Of a stretch of 64,000 nt of DNA, positions 33,901 to 47,100 are shown piece by piece; the stretch's first letter is position 1; each line of letters opens with the position of its first letter. The position numbers were made by a program, and so were the translations under genes. The stretch lies in NCBI GenBank assembly GCA_038380795.1, contig CM076272.1:2609001-2673000 (forward strand). Reading direction: 5' to 3'. Source of the stretch: Pyrocephalus nanus. Lineage: Eukaryota; Chordata; Aves; Passeriformes; Tyrannidae. The notes beneath the pieces are model-generated. The model did not search any database. It saw only the letters and a program-made list of their open reading frames with translations, and had not been told where the DNA came from.

Positions 33901-34951
33901 ACCGTGTCATTTGGCCTCTCTTTGTCTGAGGAAGAGAATCCTGTAAGGAACCAGGGTGTGATAACGTGAGGTACTGATGTGATCAACAAATGGTGATGTG
34001 AATAAAAGAAATCTTTGGAGAGGGCAGCACTTTTTCAGCCAAGACACCTGTCTGGATATTTTGTGTCAGGAAGTGACCTGCTGAATAAAATTCCTGCCTT
34101 CTGCTATCTGAAATATCAACTGGAAAAATTAAGGTGAGGTTAAAATTTCCCTCAGTAGTGAGATATCCAGAAGAAAGCAAGACAAAAATAAACCCATCAA
34201 GGAAGATGCCTTGTTTAATATTAGAGATGTATAGCAAACAGAGGGTAAATTCTCTGCCTAAACTTCTTTTAACCGCTACCTATCTCTTTTCTTAATCTTT
34301 TCTTTGCATTTGAATTCAAATCATGTGCCAGGAAGCTGGCCAATACACTAACAGTGGTACCTCATCCTCATGTTGTCTTATGATAAAAAACAATAAAAAT
34401 AGAGTATTAGCTGGGAGAAAGGTGCTTTTTTTTCCCCTACATCTGTTAAGGGTGTCTGAAACAAGCCAAATCCTGGACATATGTCAAAAGTACAAATTTT
34501 GAAACAATTCAATCAAGACAGTCAAACAAAATTCCCCTATCAAAAATCCACAGTATTATGTCATGCTAAAACCCTGTTATTATCTCATATTTTCTGTGCA
34601 GTGAAAAAAAAAACACAACTGAAAGTATTTTATACATTTCCAATGTAGTAAACCCCAAAATTCTCATGCATCTACCTGTGCATTATTTGGAACTGTAACT
34701 TGTCATAAAAAAATCCCACAAAATTCAAACAAATTATAGTGATGTCTGTATAATTGATGCACCTTTAAATATACATACAAACTCCATTAAGTGCAACTGT
34801 TTATGTCCAAGTTGCAGTCTTCTCCAACTCATAAGCCTCCTATTTCAATCTGCTTTCTTCTCTCATCTTGCTCACCACATCATCCTCTCCAACTTGTCTT
34901 CTTAGGGTTGCTCTGCACGTTGTTTTCCCACCATTCCTCCACTGCATTGCT
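27991..34951. other. Intergenic / NRG4 3' flank, about 7 kb
   Basis: AT-rich DNA between FBXO22 and the last recognised NRG4 exon. FBXO22 and NRG4 converge here, so this stretch should hold the NRG4 3' end. I could not place it with confidence. No gene, RNA or clear mobile element recognised. Confidence 0.5.
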
Positions 34952-35144
34952 TTATGCTGTTGTTATTTCTGAAAAATAAACAAAACACGTACCTTTAATT
35001 AAGGAAAACTCCCTGCCCCACTTTCCTGGTGGAGTCCAGTCATTGAACTTTAAATTGCACTCACTGTTGCAGCCACTGCTGCCTGCAGGTTCAGCTAGGC
35101 TGGCACCACACTCTGAGGAGCTTGTCCTTGGAATGGCAACTTTT
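34952..35144 (-). CDS. NRG4: NRG4 cytoplasmic tail exon (diverged)
   Basis: The acceptor (tttgtttcctttggtcag) follows a long pyrimidine tract and the phase fits the upstream exon. It encodes (R)KVAIPRTSSSECGASLAEP. In mouse/human the tail reads RKGH..RASSVQ...LVET, giving matches at RK, R, SS, L and E without gaps. An in-frame TAA is at 34952-34954, but a strong donor AAAG/GTACGTG at 34993/34992 would end the exon earlier. Confidence 0.65.
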
Positions 35145-38100
35145 CTGACCAAAGGAAACAAAAACCAGACAACAGAGAGAGGGGAAAAAAAATACACACA
35201 GAGTGAAAAAGGTTGTCAGGGAGGAGACTAATTAATTGAATGATGTCCATTGAAAAAAGTGAGATGGATCTCCTGCAATTCCTTTCTAATACCCAGTGTT
35301 TGTGAGAGGAGTGTACCGGAGGGAGGAGGACAGAGATCAGAGGCCAGTACAACACTCAGGACTACGTGGCTTCTCTTCCTGTTTGTCTGATTTCTCAGCT
35401 CTTTATTGAAGCAATTAGTAGACAGCACAAAATAATTTATTATTAATTCTCTTGATGTTTGGAAATTCTGTGAAATTCTCCACGCTTTGCTGAGGAGACA
35501 CAAATCTTGTAAATAGAGCTGATCTCCTGCTGTCTTGTTCCCTTTCTTTTAATAGTAATCAGACATCTGCTCTCTTGAGAAGAGTCATGAGCTCTTCCCT
35601 GTCCTGGCCAGTTTGTGCCCTGTGGTGATGGAACTCCTCCACAAAATCTGGTGTCTTGGACAGCTCAGATGGCTTCATTCCTAGACCCTGCAGTTTTGGC
35701 TGGCTGAGTTCCCATTCATCCACATCACACTTACCTTACAGGTTAATTTGCCATTTCCACATGGATTTATAAGGAAATATAGAAATGAATTGCAGATTTA
35801 TTTTAGTTTTCCCTAGGCTTTGTTCTGTTCCTCTTAAGCTGTGTGTGTGTGGCATTTAGGCTTCTGAATTAAATAAAAACTGCCTTATGTGCCATCTATA
35901 CTCATCAGTCACCTTTCTTACTCTTTTTCTTCCTCCAGTAACCCTTGAGCAATATGTTTCTGGAGGAAGAAGGCCAGATGGATGTGGTCTGATAGGTGAC
36001 CTGCTGGCAGCAAAATATGCCATTTGTTCCTCAGGATCAGTGTAAGAGCAGGGATTTTTGCAGACTTTTCCTCTTTTGCCCCTGTCAGGATGACAGACTT
36101 TAGTTGCCTGTTTGTTGGAGGGGTCTTTGTTTCGAAGTGGAGAGAGCACCTAGATCTGGATTTGCACTCTGCAGGCTGGAAAAAAAGAAATCATCAGCTG
36201 ATAAAAATGTGATGACTCAGCTAAATGTAAAAAGGATTATTTCCCACTGCTCCCCCAGAGCTTTCCTATGCAGCCCTATTCTCTTATGGGTTATTTTCAC
36301 TGTTAGTTATGACTTAGTTTTTTAAGCAGAGCAATGAAACCTTTTCTCTCCACCCTTGTATGGCTGATGGATTTGTTTTTAGGGAGCATTAAATGCACTT
36401 GCACATGTTTGGTCCTCAAATCTGTCCCAAGTAACCTCAGAGAGAGACAGCTTGGAAAGGGAGGGGGGCACAAGTGATGATATAAACAAGAAAATAGAGC
36501 AAAACTGATTTCCTAAATTCTAAAAGATTTAATGTGTAATTTTAGGGATTCCATTTCCTTGGTCTGAACTTCCATTAGTTCTGCATCCCTCCAGATTGCA
36601 TTACTGTTTATACCAAAACCCCACCAGAACCCTCTGCTGAAAGGGCCATGGAAATGCTTAAAAACACACAATATCAGGAAAAAAACTTTGCTTTCTGCTT
36701 GTGGATCAAACATCTTTGTTAACAAAGTGTAACACTGGAAACTTGATAGCACAGTATTTCCCTTAACACTTTAAAGTTTATATATCCTGTCAAGGACAAG
36801 CCAAAGATGATGCAACTCTCAGCTAACTCTTACAAGCCTTAGTTCCACCCTCTTCTGAGATGTTGGGGTACAGGTAATAGATCAAATGGGAGGAAAAAAA
36901 ATGCAGATTAATGACAGCTGCTAGCAATAATCCTCATTCATAGAGCTGAAAAGAGGGCAGTAGATTAAAGTATCCACTGGAGACTCCCCATATGGTGGTC
37001 ATTCCAGTCAAGACATGAGGACTTACAGATGGAAAGTGCTTCCTGCATAGATGAGTTCTCTGGCAGATGATTGTCCCACATCAGCCTCAGAGGTGTAAAG
37101 GTAAGACAAGACAATTTTGAGCCCTTTTATCTGTACTAAAGAAGTTGATAATGATTGTATGAGATTTCCCCAGCTAATCTGGTATGTAAGTTCAAGGCCA
37201 ACTATGTTCAGACTGAGTTATTTTTCCAATAAGGAGGCACTACTACTTGTTCTGCCAGTTAGGCAGAGCTTGAGTGAAGAGTAGTTGAGGTTCATCTTCC
37301 AGCTGTAATAAAAAGAACTTGCATGGACCTGCCATTGCTGTCACTCAAAGATTCTGTGTTTTGACCATGAAACTCAGCAGACTTTGTCTCCAGCTTCCCC
37401 CTAATTCTCCTGTGTGCAAGAGGAAAGGCATCTTTGAACAGATCGCTCTCTTCTTGGAGACAATTTTATTTCTAAAGAAATACTGCCTGTATGAGACTTG
37501 AATGAATTTTTCTCAAGTTAGTTAAAGCTGTATTCTATTCTAATAACTTTTTAGTAACCTGCAGATGTTCTTTAATGAACAACTGCTGTGGCATTCCATG
37601 GCTAAGCAGGAGTAATTGAACTACAATTACTAAGGGGGGGGATGCTTTACAACAAGGGGGGCTTTTATACAAACTGTTTTATCAAATGCTCTCTATCTCT
37701 TCTAAATACATTCAGCTGTGGGAAAAACTGGCATTCAGGGGGTTTCCATGACAGCAGCTGAGGTAAAACTGGCCCAGCTCTTCCAAAGGTCGCTCACTGA
37801 AAGGCACTGATCAGAGAGGTTGATTTGGCAATGTGATTATGGGGGAGCAAAGAACAGGATTGCAAAGAACCTTTGGTTATCACAACCAAGGAGAAATGAA
37901 GTCTAGGAGGAAGGGGAAGAAGCTGCAAGTCTGTGATGGCCAAGAATTACAGGGGCTCATGTAAATTGCCTCATAAGAGCATAAACACATATTAATGGTA
38001 TGTGACAAAATAAGCTCTTAGAGAAAGGGCTGTACTCTAAAAATAAAGAAGGGACATAGGAGGTTGACTTGCATTATAAATGCAGAGATTAAGTGAAAAC

Positions 38101-41100
38101 AGTAATTTTTTGGGGGTCTGGTCTAATTGTACTGACATATGTACAGCATCAAAGAGCTGCCTTAATCCCAGTAACTCCTGATGTGTTTTCATTCCAAGTC
38201 CTGATGTCCCTGAAATGCTGCTAAAACCAAACCTGCAGCACCTGCTATCTAGCACTGACATTTTCCTGCTACTCAAACATGGACAAATTAGGTTAGCCCT
38301 CTGTTTTGTTCTAAATATTAGTTAAGAAACATCTGCCTGGGATTATTCTTCAAATTCATTCCTTAGTTTTCCTTTTTAGACCAGGAGCTGCAGAGGAATT
38401 AGGAGCTAAGGGCACCAGTTGCTCGGGCTGCCGGTTCAGTGGGAGGAGTTTTTGATCCCTAAGCACTTCATCAATTTGCTTCTACTTCTCAGTCCTCAGA
38501 CAACAAAAAGTTTTTGAATGTTAGCACTAACTCTGGGTAGATTGCAGATCTCAGACATGGGCATACTACCTGTATTTTTTACAAAGCAACTACAAGTAAT
38601 AGCTCAGAAAAGACACCGAGAAAACCACAAGGCAGGAAATGAAATATTACAAGCAACAAGTTGAGACATCCACATTCATTATGTTGAATAACCATACAAC
38701 CTTATGGATAATTCATTACATGCTTTTTACATTCAGGTAATTAGTACGTGATTACCAGAAGAAATTTCTACTTGATTAAACAGCTTTCAGCCTTATGAAG
38801 CACTTTTACCTGCAAAGGAAGTAGAATGCTCCAATTACAAGAACTCCTAGAAGAAGAAGTGAAGCCAAGAAAGCTGCAAACAGGTCACCTTTTGTTTGGG
38901 ACTTGATGCTGGGCAGCAAAACTTCCTCACAACGGGCTCCTGTGTAATGCTCAATACACCTGGGAAACCAAGTGGGATTCGGATTAGATGGTAACTTGTC
39001 ACCTAATGTGGAAAGCTTCTTTTGCTCTTGAGTGGGGAGAGAACTGTTATGACATAATTCAGAGTTTGTGTTTGCTGTGCAGCAGCTTTTCTTACAGCAT
39101 TTCCTCTCACCTCATATTTCTGGAACAAAGCGAATTGGGCACACTGGGCACTAAGTTTACATTCTGATCCATACTGCTTTCATATATTTAATATATTCAT
39201 TACTGACAGATTTAATTAATTAAATCTACCTCTCTAGTGTCAACTGTGTCATCCCACTGGTTCTCACACAGTAGCCATGCTTTCTTTTCCCCCTTTCATG
39301 TAACTTTTAGCTTCCTTTGTTGCAGAGCTGTCAGGTAAATAGATCCAGGAAATGGGAATTCACTGAGACCCAGTACACCTGAAACTGCACAAGTAGTTTA
39401 TGCCAGGACATGTTACATGCCTGGTGAATAACCCTCTCTTGGAGAGACCTAGGTAAGTCTTCTCTACTGTGCTTATTTTATTCTGAAAACTTCTTCTGAA
39501 GAAAGGATTAAAATGGATATGGTATTTTACTGCAGTAAAATGGTTATGTTTTATTAAAAATAAATAAAAGTGGTGGCTTAGTAATTCATATTCAGTCAAA
39601 AATAGATAGGTTGAAGCTAAACTGATCTTCATTAGTCTTGTGTTTTGCACTTACTCTGCTAAGTTTTCTTTTGCAGAAAGAAACAGAAAATGGAACGCTC
39701 TTCTTTCAGTATCTACATTCTGCATGTGTTTTTTATATATGTAAATTTGCTTCCCTCTATTTGTATTACTAAAGATCTCGCTCCTTCTTGCTATTTCTGG
39801 CACTGAAGTCATAATAATCTGTGATATAAGCAACTTCAGCTGAGAGAAATGGGCTGAACTCTGTAACACACTTGAAGTTCTCCACTGCCATTGGCAGCTG
39901 CAAGGTGTAATTTCAGATGAGGGATAAGAAGGCAGAGTGGGGAGGAACTGCCAAAAAGGAGAAGTGTCTGGGACGTGTAACTAAGACAAAAGGATCCCTC
40001 TGAGCTTTCCCACGTGGAGGCTTGATGTGAGTCCCCTCCACTTTCTGTGCATTATGGACAATATTTCAGCACTGGTGGTCTCAGCCACTGCACAAAGAAT
40101 TGCTACCCCTTCTTTCAATTCTTTGTCTTTGGAAATATAATGGAAAATTGAGACACTAAAAAAAAAAAAAAATCTGTTTAATTATCATCATATGTTAAAG
40201 CTGAGCAGCTGATCAAACTGCCAAGGACAATGGGAGACTTTTCAAAGTTATGATGTGTCACTGCTGGGAGAAGCAAGGGCAGGCAGACTGCTCTGATTGC
40301 TTGAGATAATGTTCCAGATATTTACTGTAAGTGTAGTGGCTTTTCAGTGGCCTATTTCTGAAATACTGTAGAATACTTTAAGAATAGAAGTGTAGTCTGA
40401 GTGGGGGCATTGTTCTCCAGCAAGTGAGAGAGAAATGCTTTGGAGAGCTGAATAGAGTAACAGGGATAGAAAATGGAATATGAAATTCATAGAAGTATTC
40501 TTGAATACCAATGAAAACTGGAGAATAATGCAAGGCTAAAATGATACAGGAAGAAAAAAAATAAATAGGTTTTGGCATCAAATTAAGGCTCATGGAAAAG
40601 TTCTAAAGAATGAGTGGAAAGGGAATAAGTCAGAAGCCTAAAGAGCCAAAGGAAGCAGGAGGGAGAAGAGACAGAGAGTTGCACACAGGATCAGGTGCAG
40701 GGTGAGGGTCAGTGAACTGTCCTGAGAAGCAGAGGTGGCAGGATCGGTGCATGGAAGTTGTATTCACCTGCTGCAAAAGACCACAGGGGAAAAAAATTGG
40801 GAATGTGATGACAGACTAGAAAAAAGGTCACTGAGGTTGTAGCACTTTCTACTAAACAGAAAACACAACCAGCTGCTTGAGGTAGTCACAGGTCTTTTAA
40901 GAGGGAAAGGAGCTTGAAAGCCTAAGGCTCTAAGGGAAAAGCTACAGCAATAAGAATGCAAGGTTATAGCAACAGGAAAAAACCCTGCACCAGAAAAAGC
41001 ACATGCAAAACTTGAACATCCTGAACCTCTTCTGCATGGATGTTGCAAAAACAAGCTGTAGAAAAATGTTTGTTGTGACTAGCCAGTTTGATGGTGTCTG

Positions 41101-44100
41101 TTTAACTGTGTGCAGTGGATTAGGGATTACAAACTAGGCTGAGTTGTTGACACACTTCCTGGGACTGATTCCATGCTATGTAAAAATTGCTGCCATAAAA
41201 CCTAAAAGTTATGTAGGTTTTCATAGATACAGGAAAATTGAGATGAGGTACCTCTGGGTTACATAAAAATAGGCAAAATTATGTATGTGTGCTAATGTGA
41301 CCTTAGCAACAAACTGTGCTGCAGTCAGGGCATTTCTGAAAATCCAGATGTTCAAATATTGGCTTGCACAAGCTTTTATGAAGTCACCTGCCCTGATGTA
41401 CAAATAGGTGAAGGCCCTTGTTAAAAATAGAAGCCACTGATGCTATTAGATAACCAGGAAAGGTTTCTTCTGCAAGTCCTTTTCCTAAAACTGGTGAGAA
41501 ACTACAGACTTCTGTAATTAGCAGTGGAACTCAGTCAAAAGACCTGCTTATCCTGTAGCAGAGCTCTAATAATTCCAGTGGAGTTCCATATGCAGTGACT
41601 GCAAGCGAGGCAGACACAGAGTGACCAACAAACATGTGGGCCATGAATATAAATCCATGATATCTGTATCAAGCCTTCTAGAGGCAGTCAATCTTACTAG
41701 ACACAGCCTTAAAAGCCAGTAGCTTTTCAAATAAACTCCTAGTTTATCTTGTTTATAATGGATGCCTAAAATAGAGCCCAAGTTCGGAGCAGCTGTTAAT
41801 AGGGCAGGTACTGGTGCATCTGCACTGGAATGAACTGGGGTAAAACCTGAGCAGGCTGGTTCTAGGCTGAACTAAGAGTGGAAGTAAGACTCACAAAGTC
41901 TTGTGTGCCCTAGGCCAGGTGTAGCTGTTGCAGAACATCAGCTCTGTGCTGTTATCTGCTGCCTCAGCACGTGCTCCCTGTTGGTAAATGGCCCTAAGTG
42001 GCATCCCGAACTTGGTTTTTAAAATGGAAAAGAGGTCTTTCCCCCTCCAAGAAATTAGAATTTCTAATTCAATCAGAGTGGAAATACAGCAGCCTTCAAT
42101 GTCTGAGGGAAATCTGTGACTTAAAGCTCCCATTTTCAGAAAGCATCCAGATTTGTGCTCTCCTAGGTGCCTGCACACACAGGCACACCCACCCACGCCT
42201 CCTGTCAGACGGGATGAGCCAGCCCTACACTGTTGTATACAAACATACTACAGGAGCTGTGCTACACACAAAACACCAGCAGAGCTAAAGAAATCCACAG
42301 GATATTAATCAAAACTACCCCTGGCAGCATCAGTACAGGGTGGAAGTGAAGAGACTACATTGTGTACGATGCCAGATGACCAGCAGGTCTGCAATTCTGT
42401 TGCTCCCCTAAAATCTGCTTGGTAACTAAAACAGAAGCACGAAGGTCCTGCAATAAATGGAGGCACTGCTGCTGTCTCTTTGCTGATGCTGTTCATGGGG
42501 CAGTGCAAGGCATCCTCTGCTGCTGCAATATAGTAACAAGGTGAGGTTTCTTTCTCTGCCAGACTCCAACGGGGGCAACTGATGGAAATATCTGACAGAC
42601 TTTAAAAATGGAAGTAGGATTTGAGTCAAATATACACCTGGATTCTCACTGCACTGCATTACACTGTAAGGGTGTTGACTTCAGTTTTTGTTTAGTCTTC
42701 CTTTAGTCGGGAAAATCCTGGATGCTTCTTGGTATCAAAATTACTTTCATGTAAATACAAAGTTCTAAGCAGATAAAGCTAAAAAGTTATCTGCTTGTCA
42801 ATGGAACTCAGATTCCCTGGCTGATAGCTTCAAAATCACCATAATCTTCAGATTGTAGCACGCTCCTAAAGTTGTCCTAATACAAACACTATAAGGACAT
42901 CTAGCAAGTATGAAAAAGAATTTAAAGCCAAAGTGAATAAGCAATACCAAAGTTAATTGGAAGCCCTAAGCAAGTTTTTAAAAATTTTTGCATTTGGGGG
43001 AGTTTGAAAACTGTTACTCTGAAGTTGAATTCATATACAAAGAGAGTAAAAGAAAATGCTCCTACTGGAAAGAAGTTGAATGAATTGATTATTTTTTCTT
43101 AGAACTCTCTTAGCCATTGTTTATATGGCAAGCTTTGCCATATCTGGCAGTGATATTCATTCTGATTGCTAACAGTTTTCAGACACAAGGTAAGGAGACT
43201 TTGTTGGGTACTGCCCTGTTTGTGTGGTCTCACACCATCTGTATTTTGCTTGAAATACAGAAAGCACGCTCTCAGAAATCTGCCAAGTGTAAGAAAAAAA
43301 AAAAAAAGCAAGTACCAGAGCTCCCCCTCAGCAAACAAAATCTTGCCCTTATTCTGCACTGCCTTATTTAATGCCTGTGGGTCAGCTGTCATCAGGTGCT
43401 GAGGCAAATGCTTTCAGCCTTGTGGTTCCTGAGACACCTGAGGCAGCTGCTCTTCCATCCTCCTCTGTCCTGCTGCCTGTTTGTTTGGTACATTTGAGTG
43501 TTGCTGGGTTTGAAGCTCATCTGGTTTGTGGTGCCAGGTGTGCCTTTGGCTGCTGAGAACATGAACCCATTGTTAGGAAGGCAATGAGGGAAGATGGCAG
43601 CTGAGCAACTTCATGTTTTAGCACACATCAGCTGTGTTTAAAATCTGCTGATGTTGCACAGGAAGGGGGGGGTGGTGTCAATGTTTGTTTCTATTAAATA
43701 TCTACCTCCTATATGTCCACTTCTGAATTATGAAATTAACTTAAATTCCAAAGGTAAACAGTGGCTCCTAATTTGTTAGCATGCATAAAAACACGGATTT
43801 CTAAAGAATTATGCATTTTCCTTAGTTAAAATGGGTAAATTACTTCCAGTGATGTTGCATCTTACAGCACAGCATGTTTGTGTAACCAAGTAGCATGTTA
43901 AGGCAAATGTTTCAGGTAATTTTATTTGCCTGTTCTTTCTCCATCTCCCTCTTTTAACTAACAATCATCCAGCCTTGGAGTCTAAAAGTGATTTGAGTTT
44001 TCTTTTGGTGGGAGATGATCAGTTGAGGACACTTGGGAGAGCTTTTGGGGGGATTTGGCAGAAACCTTCGTCAGAGAAACTTTGTGCAGCCATGTGATGA

Positions 44101-47100
44101 TGCAAGTCTTGAAGCTCCAAAGCACCAAATATTTCCTGAATTCTGCTGAATCGTGATGCATTTTTTTCCCTGTTGTTTCTATTCACATCGCTGCTGATTA
44201 CTAAGATATCTGTGTGTAAACAAAACCTTTCTCATCTATAATTAGCCTTCTCTGACTGATTAAGGAACATGCTTAGAATGAGGACATGCTTAAATAGAAT
44301 GCTGCTATTTAAACCATCTAACTTCATAATCAATCACTAGATACAGGGAAAAAAATAGTTGGTAATTTAAATGCAGTAAGATTGCCTGAGCATAACAGAA
44401 ATGCTCTTAAGATGTTACTTTTCTGCTTCAGCAGATTATAAAATCCTCTGGTACCTGAACTGCAAATGACTTCATTTGGAGCTGTTAAAGTGGAAATTAT
44501 CTATGCTGACTAGTTTGTGCTCCTGAAGGATGGATTGTTCTGAGCATTTGTTACTTCATATTTATAGTTATTGCATCAAATACATCTGCCTTGTTACACA
44601 GTTTAGCAATAGCTGAGAGGGGGCTTTGAAATTGTCTACATGATGCTATTTAGTTTAACCATTTTTTATATACATATTTTAATATCAGTAATACAGGATT
44701 CCTTCCAGAAAAAAAAAATCAGCATGTATTTCCAAATGTCCTCCTTTTTGTGTGTGTGGTATTCATTTTCTGTCAGATAAGCTTGCAAGGTTTAACAGTG
44801 AGAGTAAATCACCATCATCCAGCACTCTGGAGCTCTGGTCTCCCTTCTGGATCTGATTCACTGTGACACTGGGCAATGACAGTGATCTGCTGTGTATATT
44901 TTTCAATGAGCATTTATCACAAAACTGCCTCTTTTCTCCTCATCCAGCTAAATGAGTTTACAGGCTTGAGCTGAAGGGCTTAAATTGAACTGTCCCAAAC
45001 AAAACAAGGATCTCTAATTTTAATTAGGCATCTGGGAAAAGATTTTGTTTCCTACTTCAACTGTTTTATCTGGTTATCATTAGTTATAGGTCAAGATGGA
45101 AGAGGGAGCAGAAGTTGCCATAGAAGCAAAAAAAGGTAATATCCCTAAGTGTATGTAATATTTGTCTGAATGTCTATTATTTTGTTAAGTAAACTCGTTA
45201 AATCAATCATAATTTATTTTGATGAATGATAACTCAGAATTAGTAAATGAACCGTGAAAAATGGGAATTTCATTGAGCATCTTATGCCTTGGTAAATGAA
45301 AAAATAAAAGGATGGGGCTGTATTCGTGCAGGAAATGTATCCACATGCAAAATCCAGGAAGTGCTTATTTTCCAATGGGCTTCAGAGGGAAGAATGGTTC
45401 TGTTATGGATTGGTGTAGGAAGTATCTGCATTTGCTGCCTGGATGTTTCTTTTTCAGGTAGTCTTTGGCTGTCACTGTGAAGCTGAGTATTTCAGCAAGA
45501 CTCAGAGAACACAGTAAGTCTTGAATTACAGACTTTTTTCCCCCTTAAAAGACGATATTATTTTTTGTGCCTCCTCATTTTGTTCATGGTAGGCCATTTT
45601 ATGTTACAAAAATGTTTGTAATAGAATTCATCTGTAAGAAAGACTGGGGATGTGCTTTGCCTTTCCGAATGCCTTTCCCACAGTCTCTCTTCCATGAGGC
45701 AAAGGGTATTTTGTTCTTTCTGTATTGTAATGAGGGAAGAGCTGTGGCTCTAAATATAGACCCCATCCTGAATGCACACGTAACTGAGGGCTGTTGCATC
45801 TGCCAAGCAGGTATAAACCAATATTTTTATTTTTCTCATATTGTCATGGCTCTGCAAGCTTGGAAAGTAGTAGGTATTTTCTTTTGGATAACATTTTAAC
45901 AGTGATTTCTTAAAGCAACAAGATGGTCTTTAGACAGCTACTGTCCAATAATTAGACACACAAACTTCAGTTTGACTGACCTGCAGAATGGACTGGACAC
46001 AGTAGGAATCATATAACAAATCCCTCCATTCAGGCAAAAAGATCCATAACTGGTGCCACAGAGTTCTTCATGATCTTAAAAACAAGACCAAAACAAACAC
46101 TGAGAAAAAGAGAGACTTCAAAACCAAAAGAAAACCCACCAAAACAAACCATCACACAAACAAAACCACCCCATGAACAAAACAGGTATCAGTCTTGCCC
46201 TCCAGGCCAGCAACACGCAGCACTATCTTCCAGAACAATATGCAGAAAAGATCACTAACTTAGCACCATATCAGATGTGAAACACCCAAATTAGATGAAT
46301 AAATCAAACTTTTCTGTGGCAGTGAGAGGAACTTCTGAATTCTCCGTTAGCTCCTCTGCCGTTCTGACCGCTCGCCGCAGCGAGCAGTGAATCACACGAC
46401 GACCTGTGGGAGTCTGCTCTGTCCTGTTCCACTGACACAAACTATCCTCAGCTTCACTGCCCTCTGGGAGAGACTCAGCCAGCACAGATGCACCCAGAAT
46501 AGTCTCATGTGTGGGCCAGCACACCCTGAGACTGCTCAGGGCTGCCTGAAGAGCTGAATCACAGCCCACTTGGGCACCACCGGCTCTTCCCACCCCGGTT
46601 CTGGATGACCAGAGGAGGGGACAGCCTGCCCAGAGTCACTGATGTGCTACAGTGTCATTTCCACACAGCTCAGTAAGGCTTTTTCCTGGCTCAACAGGCT
46701 TCTTGGGTGAACTGTTAGTGTTGTTAAACATAATTAGGAATTCTGTAGCACCCCAATGCAGGACACTGATGTTGGCACTTGTAGCAGCAGTTGACCATTT
46801 TGTGTTTAAAAAGCTATCTAACTGTACCACTTCACTCTTTCTGAGAGCAGTCTAAATTTGGGATTTGGACTGCATATATTTAGGACACATTTAATGCATC
46901 AGTAACTCATTTTATATATATATGCATATATATATTTTTATATATTTCTTCCATCTTATGAAACCACAGTATCTCAATCAAAACAAAAATAGAGCAGTCT
47001 TCTGACATCACAAGGGTGAGAATCATGTGTTACCTCACACTTTTAAGTGTTCTTGTTGTTATTTCTCCCAGAAGCTCTGAAAATAAGAACTCTGCTGTCT

